Of a stretch of 64,000 nucleotides of DNA, positions 59,613 through 64,000 are shown piece by piece. The notes under the pieces were generated by a model, which saw nothing but the letters and a program-made list of their open reading frames with translations, had not been told where the DNA came from and ran no database searches. The position numbers and the translations under genes were made by a program. The stretch comes from Evansella clarkii (GTDB lineage: Bacteria; Bacillota; Bacilli; Bacillales; Salisediminibacteriaceae): NCBI RefSeq assembly GCF_002019695.1, contig NZ_KV917376.1, forward strand, positions 3,066,040 through 3,130,039, in the 5' to 3' direction. Positions within the stretch are counted from its first letter, which is position 1; every line of letters begins with the position of its first letter.

Positions 59613-59640
59613 AAAAACCGCCCCTCCGGGCGGTTTTTTT
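59613..59640 (+). terminator. Terminator after acnA
   Basis: AAACCGCCC/GGGCGGTTT stem with CTCC loop and seven Ts. Confidence 0.92.
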
Positions 59641-59788
59641 CATTTTAAGGGCGGTCTGTCACATGATTTTTTGGGGGGGCTTTCATTATCCCTCCAGCTG
59701 AATATTTACATAATACACCTTAACCTGCTCATACTAAGCAGGATGCTTAAATTTACCTAAATCCTCAAAAATACTGGAGGGAGAAAAA

Positions 59789-59938
59789 TTGAAGAAAAAC
59801 AAAATTGCAAGGAAATCAATAGAAGGTTCAGCTGACAGGAACAAAAAAGACTTATTAAACCAGTCGGGGAACGACCGGGGAGAAGATAACTCGACCTATG
59901 CAGATGTTGAACTGGCTAAAATGAGAAATAATAAATGA
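59789..59938 (+). CDS. Small basic protein, hypothetical
   Basis: A 49-residue, Lys/Asn-rich hydrophilic protein starting at TTG 59789 behind CTGGAGGG. No membrane helix or known motif; composition is reminiscent of small spore proteins, but no family could be named. It precedes the DUF421 gene by 28 bases and may be cotranscribed. Confidence 0.55.
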   Translation: MKKNKIARKSIEGSADRNKKDLLNQSGNDRGEDNSTYADVELAKMRNNK

Positions 59939-59966
59939 CCACGAAAAGAAATGAAGGTGAATTTTA

Positions 59967-60686
59967 ATGCTACAATTCTGGGCAGGCTCTCCCGAATTGC
60001 CTGTATCAGGCTTTATTATCAGGGCTGTTATTGTGTATGTATACATATTTTTAATACTTAAAATTTTAGGACAGCGTTCTATTATGAGTTTAAATCCGAT
60101 AGATTTTTTATTTGCAGTAATTATCGGTGATGTCCTGGGGGAAACGTTATCTGATGGGGAAATCGGGCTTTCCGGGCCTTTCTCGTCCGCTGGTGTGGTC
60201 GCTGCTTTTCATCTGTCTCTCTCTTATCTTGCCTTAAAAACTCCAAGATTCAGGAGAGTAATTGAAGATGAACCGATTATTTTGATAAAAAACGGGAAGA
60301 TATTACATGAACAGTTAAGAAAGGCCAAGGTAACTGTAGAGTCGCTTATGATGGATTTGAGGACAAACAATGCCATAGACCTTAACCAGGTAGACTATGC
60401 TGTGCTGGAGTCTAACGGACAAATTTCTGTGCTTAAAAAGTCGAAATATGACAGCCTTACTCCTGCTGATATGGGGCAGGATCCTGAATCTAAGGGCTAT
60501 CCGTCAGTAATTATTCAGGACGGCCATATCATTGATGCAAACTTAAACAAGTTTGCTGACAGAGCATGGCTGCGAAAAACACTGGCTGATAACGGGTTCA
60601 GCAGAGCGGCTGATATATTTCTGCTCACAGTAGATGAAACGGGAAAAGTATACATTAGTGATAAAAAAGCCGGAGAAACTGGCTAA
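59967..60686 (+). CDS. DUF421 / YetF-type membrane protein
   Basis: A 239-residue protein with three N-terminal hydrophobic helices (about residues 12-35, 48-62, 72-92), ILGQRSIMSLNPIDFLFAVIIGDVLGE (key GQRS and NPIDF) and a C-terminal soluble part with DEPIILIKNGKI and VESLMMDLRTNNAIDL, all typical of DUF421. Related YetF/YdfS proteins act in the forespore membrane in Bacillus spores. Function is otherwise unknown. Start ATG 59967 follows GAAGGTG. Confidence 0.88.
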   Translation: MLQFWAGSPELPVSGFIIRAVIVYVYIFLILKILGQRSIMSLNPIDFLFAVIIGDVLGETLSDGEIGLSGPFSSAGVVAAFHLSLSYLALKTPRFRRVIEDEPIILIKNGKILHEQLRKAKVTVESLMMDLRTNNAIDLNQVDYAVLESNGQISVLKKSKYDSLTPADMGQDPESKGYPSVIIQDGHIIDANLNKFADRAWLRKTLADNGFSRAADIFLLTVDETGKVYISDKKAGETG

Positions 60687-60757
60687 ACTCCTGCAAAGAC
60701 GTATGAACAGACAGGAACTTTGTCTATACTGGTAATAAATATGCAGAGGTGATAAAA

Positions 60758-60892
60758 ATGAATAAAAAGAGAAAAGTTAGATTTAATGACTTAATTCAGG
60801 AAAATAAGCAGGAATTGCTTAGAAACCAGGAAGAACTGGAAAGAATCGAGCAAAGGCTTGATCAGAAACATATGGACCGGCTTTTGTCCTGA
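60758..60892 (+). CDS. FbpB-family small basic protein
   Basis: A 44-residue protein, MNKKRKVRFNDLIQENKQ and ELERIEQRLDQKH as key parts, like FbpB-family proteins (Fur-regulated basic proteins). In Bacillus FbpB helps the FsrA small RNA in iron sparing, but many homologues have unknown roles. Good AGAGGTG site. No Fur box was found upstream. A hairpin (60888-60910) overlaps the stop codon. Confidence 0.75.
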   Translation: MNKKRKVRFNDLIQENKQELLRNQEELERIEQRLDQKHMDRLLS

Positions 60893-60910
60893 TTTTTCAA
60901 AAAAATCAGG
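60888..60910 (+). terminator. Terminator overlapping the FbpB-like stop codon
   Basis: Perfect 10-bp stem CCTGATTTTT/AAAAATCAGG with a three-base loop. Confidence 0.65.
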
Positions 60911-61044
60911 CTAATAACATGGCTGGAAGAAAGACGTATTTGGCGGGATAATATTTACCATATGACCGCCTTTTTTTAACAGACATAACAGACAGCCCTC
61001 CGGAAATATTAGTTATATACGGTAACAGAAGGAGGCGGTTTTTT

Positions 61045-61188
61045 ATGGCCGGGTCATTTAAACATTTTCAGCAGTTCAGGCCAAATAAGCTTGGAACTCA
61101 GCCCAGAGCAAGCGACTCTAACAAAGGTAAAAAGATGAACACAAAGGGAGACGAACATCCCGATTATATTCCTCCAAAGGGAAAGTAA
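61045..61188 (+). CDS. sspN: Small acid-soluble spore protein N
   Basis: A 47-residue protein whose centre HFQQFRPNKLGTQPRASDSN and NKGKKM match SspN (HF..NHLGTQPR..GGNKGK in Bacillus). Start ATG 61045 follows GGAGGCGG. Expected to be made in the forespore under sigma-G. The tlp gene that usually follows was not found. Confidence 0.82.
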   Translation: MAGSFKHFQQFRPNKLGTQPRASDSNKGKKMNTKGDEHPDYIPPKGK

Positions 61189-61217
61189 GACTGTTTTACA
61201 CAAAACAGATATTCTTT

Positions 61218-61252
61218 AAGGCATTTATTCTATCCTGAATAAATGCCTTTTT
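61218..61252 (+). terminator. Terminator after sspN
   Basis: Stem AAGGCATTTATTC/GAATAAATGCCTT with five Ts. Confidence 0.9.
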
Positions 61253-61474
61253 AAATTGAGTTTCTGCAGAAAGTAAAAAATTGTGGACTTCTATTGTATT
61301 CATAAAGGGACATAGGATATTATTGTAATAATGTCAGGAAAAGCGCCAGTGCAGGGTATATACAAAATATATGCCTGCATTGTTTTTTCACTACGGCCGA
61401 GCCGGCTGTTTAGGCTGAAAAACTGATACAGCCCAAAAAAGCGACGCAACTTTATTTATGCCGGAAAGTAAGAG

Positions 61475-61990
61475 GTGTTTTTTATTCTGCCTGAACGGGA
61501 TGTCTCCACTGAAAATAAAAAAAGGACGTCAGCTTTTCCCCTTTGGTCCTGGTTGTTTGTTATATACATGGTCATGCTTTTTTATGTCACTTTGTTCGCC
61601 TGGAACTATGGGGCTTCACTCGGTCCGGTTGGTCCGGGAGGAAGGAATTATAACCTTACTCCGTTCCTCAGCATATACAGGATTGCTGTTTTCAGCCCTG
61701 ATTTAGCTGCCCCTGTTCGGATACTTGCAGGAAATGTTATTTTGTTTATGCCGTTTGGCTTTCTTTTTCCACTGTTTGTAAAACAATTACGGAGGAGAAA
61801 AAAAGAGGTAAGCATTTTCACTGTTATTTTTACAGCTATGCTCCTGTCTGTATCAATTGAAATAGCGCAGTTTGTCTTCACTTACAGGGTGTCGAATATA
61901 GATGATGTGATTCTGAATACTCTCGGTGCATTAATTGGTGTGTGTGTATACCGGACAGTAAGACGGATAAAATTTATCAGGATTTTTTAA
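61475..61990 (+). CDS. VanZ-family membrane protein
   Basis: A 171-residue protein with about four hydrophobic helices and the VanZ marks YNLTPFLSIYR, NVILFMPFGFLFP, and the end SIEIAQFVFTYRVSNIDDVILNTLG (key SIEIAQ and DDVILNTLG). VanZ gives low teicoplanin resistance in enterococci; most Bacillus homologues have no known role. The start is unclear: GTG 61475 has only weak GGAAAG upstream, while GAGGTG sits just right for an ATT start at 61484. Confidence 0.8.
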   Translation: MFFILPERDVSTENKKRTSAFPLWSWLFVIYMVMLFYVTLFAWNYGASLGPVGPGGRNYNLTPFLSIYRIAVFSPDLAAPVRILAGNVILFMPFGFLFPLFVKQLRRRKKEVSIFTVIFTAMLLSVSIEIAQFVFTYRVSNIDDVILNTLGALIGVCVYRTVRRIKFIRIF

Positions 61991-62025
61991 CAGCTCCGTT
62001 CCTTTGATGTAAATGAAAAATTAAG

Positions 62026-62062
62026 AAAAAGCATCCTCCTAAACCCGGGAAGGATGCTTTAC
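62026..62062. terminator. Bidirectional terminator between VanZ-like and TVP38 genes
   Basis: AAAGCATCCT/AGGATGCTTT with A/T runs on both sides between convergent genes; it overlaps the 3' end of the TVP38 gene. Confidence 0.85.
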
Positions 62063-62707
62063 TTCTTTTTCTCCACCTGATCCAGCTTCAAGCTTCTTCG
62101 TCCAGAAGCGGTAGCCGCTGTAAACGACAGCCAGGAATACTCCATAAATAATAACCATATACAAAAGCTCCGACGGGTTAGTGACGATCGTGTGTCCCGC
62201 GATAGCAAACAGAGCCATAGAAGGAAGTTTCCCGAGTCCGGAAGCTATGGAGTATGAGACAAAAGAAACTCTGCTGAGAGCAGCATATGCGTTTATTAGA
62301 ATGGAAGGGATAACCGGTATCATCCGTAAAACAGTAATGGACATAAATGCATTACGTTCAAACAGCAATGTAACTTTTTTCGTAACAGTATATTTCAAAA
62401 GGATTTTTTTCCCCATGGCATCAAAACCTCCATACCGGACCATCGAGAAAAAGATCATCGAGGCAAAAGTGGATCCCATCCAGATGACTGCAGCTCCCAG
62501 TAAAGGGCCATACGCTGCGCCGATAACCCCTCCTACAAGAGGATAAGGAATAACTGGAAAGAGCGACATTAACGTAGCTATAACTGTTGTTAAAGCCACA
62601 TGCTCCTGTTCATTATTCTGAACCCATTGCAGCAATGATTCATGATAAAAGAATAACAATGTGATGATTGCCAGTGCGCTGATAAGTACAGCAGATTTTC
62701 TGAGCAT
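62039..62707 (-). CDS. TVP38/TMEM64 (DedA-like) membrane protein
   Basis: A 222-residue integral membrane protein of the SNARE-associated/VTT family, with the typical reentrant region [22 protein letters not shown] (key PYPLVGG and GAAYGPLLG) and the second half [18 protein letters not shown]. Relatives act as lipid scramblases or transporters. The substrate is unknown. Start ATG 62707 follows AGGGAG on the minus strand. Confidence 0.88.
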   Translation of the reverse strand: MLRKSAVLISALAIITLLFFYHESLLQWVQNNEQEHVALTTVIATLMSLFPVIPYPLVGGVIGAAYGPLLGAAVIWMGSTFASMIFFSMVRYGGFDAMGKKILLKYTVTKKVTLLFERNAFMSITVLRMIPVIPSILINAYAALSRVSFVSYSIASGLGKLPSMALFAIAGHTIVTNPSELLYMVIIYGVFLAVVYSGYRFWTKKLEAGSGGEKEVKHPSRV

Positions 62708-62834
62708 TTTACTATCTCCCTTAAATATTATCCACGAAAAATATTATACAGGAGATTTGGCAGGTGTGAAAGTGCGGCAGCCCTTTATAAATCTGCCTGA
62801 TTTACGAGTAGGGCAGCATTATTTGTCAATAACG

Positions 62835-62995
62835 AAGGTGAGATTTACGAAAACGGGAGGTTCTTGTTGCAAAATCAGGGGTCTTACTTGCGAAGAGGAA
62901 ATCAACCTGTGAAAATGGCGATTCTATTTGCGAAAAAGGAAGTTCAACCTGCGAAATCACGGGTCTTACTTGCGAAGAGAAATCTCTGTTTGTAA
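62835..62995. repeat. 21-nt period repeat array C (about 7 degenerate units)
   Basis: Seven to eight units of 20-22 nt, each with a TTGCGAA-like or CTGCGAA-like core, diverged from each other. It lies between the divergent TVP38 and spore hydrolase genes. The spacing and the CGAA core resemble arrays A and B. Confidence 0.7.
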
Positions 62996-63092
62996 TCCCA
63001 AAAGCATACTTTTTGTAATATTGAATATCTGGTTCTAGCAGCCCCTCTCCGAAGCGTATGATAAAACGATGAAGAAGGAGAGGGGTGGACAG

Positions 63093-64000
63093 ATGCAAAT
63101 ACATGTCGTCGGGCAGGGGCAGACCCTGTTTGGTATAGCGCAGGCATATTCCGTTACTGCAGACGAGATTGCGAGAGCGAATGAGCTTCCTGACCCGAGC
63201 AGAATAGTTGTCGGGCAGAGTATTGTTATCCCTATTGACGGGCAGTTTTACTGGGTGCGCCAGGGAGACACGTTATTTTCCATAGGCCAGAGGTTCGGGG
63301 TTCCTGCACAGGAGCTGGCCCAGATTAACCAGATTACCCTTGAAGGGCGGCTTCAGCCAGGTACCCGCCTCTATATTCCCCCAAGGGCAAAGACTAATGC
63401 TGAATCGAACGCTTATGTAGAGCCAATGGGAGAAACAGTTTCAGAAAACCTGATCGCTTCGGCCAGATCCCGGGCGCCTTTCTTAACGTATCTCGCTCCT
63501 TTCAGTTATGAAGTAAACAGGGATGGTTCGCTTACAGCGCCGCCACTGAACAATTTTGCTGCCATTGCGAGGGAAAACAACGCCGGACTCATGATGGTTA
63601 TTACAAATCTGGAAGAGGGGGCGTTCAGTGAAGAAGTAGGTGCTGCAATATTAAATGACGAAGCTGCACAAAACCGTATGCTTGATGAAATTGTTTCAAC
63701 AGCGCAAAATGTTGGATTCAGGGATATTCATTTTGATTTTGAGTTTCTTCGTGTGGAGGACAGAGAGCCGTATAACCAGTTCTTAAGAAAAGCTGCCGCC
63801 CGTTTAAAGGAACAGGGGCTGTTAATATCAACAGCACTTGCTCCAAAAACGAGGGCAGACCAGCCTGGACAGTGGTATGAGGCCCATGATTTCCGAGCTC
63901 ATGGCGAAATAGTCGATTTCGTCGTGTTAATGACATATGAATGGGGTTACAGCGGGGGTCCCCCAATGGCTGTTTCACCGATTGGCCCTGTAAGAGAGGT
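63093..64000 (+). CDS. Spore cortex-lytic/peptidoglycan hydrolase with two LysM and GH18 domain (YaaH/SleL-like), 3' end missing
   Basis: From ATG 63093 (site GAAGGAGAGG) the frame is open to the right edge: 302 residues visible. Residues 2-47 and 51-97 are two LysM modules (VVGQGQTLFGIAQAYSV; VRQGDTLFSIGQRFGV). From about 115 a GH18 domain of SleL type follows with FLTYLAPFSYEV, the catalytic FRDIHFDFEFL (D-x-x-x-D-x-E), and VLMTYEWGYSGGPP. Such enzymes are N-acetylglucosaminidases acting on cortex muropeptides in germination. No signal peptide, as in SleL. The C-terminus is beyond the window. Confidence 0.93.
   Translation, partial: MQIHVVGQGQTLFGIAQAYSVTADEIARANELPDPSRIVVGQSIVIPIDGQFYWVRQGDTLFSIGQRFGVPAQELAQINQITLEGRLQPGTRLYIPPRAKTNAESNAYVEPMGETVSENLIASARSRAPFLTYLAPFSYEVNRDGSLTAPPLNNFAAIARENNAGLMMVITNLEEGAFSEEVGAAILNDEAAQNRMLDEIVSTAQNVGFRDIHFDFEFLRVEDREPYNQFLRKAAARLKEQGLLISTALAPKTRADQPGQWYEAHDFRAHGEIVDFVVLMTYEWGYSGGPPMAVSPIGPVRE

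Overview
The window is chromosomal DNA of a low-GC, endospore-forming Bacillaceae bacterium. Support comes from Bacillus-type ribosome binding sites, a BirA-controlled bioWAFDB-bioI biotin cluster, spore genes (sspP, sspN, a LysM/GH18 cortex-lytic enzyme) around an aconitase gene, and ArsR/MocR/BCCT/katG genes typical of soil or halo-alkaliphilic bacilli. The genus cannot be fixed from the sequence alone.

Layout: 0-8.8 kb holds a cold shock gene, exonuclease III, small envelope/stress proteins, an ArsR-type repressor with its MFS pump sharing one operator palindrome, and small enzymes. 9.1-11.9 kb is an oxidoreductase / ECF sigma factor / peroxiredoxin-like selenoprotein group. 12-22 kb holds a hydratase, an S66 carboxypeptidase, a BCCT transporter, a 260-bp inverted-repeat element, a DHA2 pump, katG and a D,D-carboxypeptidase. 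22.4-26 kb has a ykkC-like riboswitch in front of a frameshifted NUDIX gene and a divergent MocR regulator/racemase pair. 26.4-32.9 kb is the biotin operon.

33.3-49.7 kb is a 16-kb integrative island lying between 65-bp perfect direct repeats that are the 3' part of the selenocysteine tRNA gene. The complete tRNA-Sec lies at the right end next to a truncated tyrosine integrase. Inside are remains of a group II intron, an IS66 element and an IS21 element, and an intact AT-rich cargo: a second leucyl-tRNA synthetase behind its own promoter and an attenuator-like hairpin, facing away from a RiPP operon. That operon has TldD-like and TldE-like proteases, a 32-residue precursor with a single C-terminal Cys, a PqqD-like/E1-like leader-binding protein, an E1-YcaO cyclodehydratase ending in a Pro-rich tail, and an ABC-2 exporter. 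My reading is that it makes a small azoline/azole peptide, and that the extra LeuRS is target-duplication self-resistance, so LeuRS may be the target. That is inference, but the gene grouping is clear and unusual.

49.6-55.8 kb is a complete selenocysteine system: tRNA-Sec, selB, selD (itself with an in-frame UGA), a SelW-like selenoprotein and selA. With the peroxiredoxin-like protein at 11.3 kb this makes three UGA-containing genes, each with a plausible bacterial SECIS hairpin. 55.9-64 kb returns to core Bacillus genes (sspP, aconitase, DUF421, FbpB-like, sspN, VanZ-like, TVP38, spore hydrolase). Three separate intergenic arrays with a 21-nt period (51.9, 55.9 and 62.8 kb) punctuate this right-hand part.
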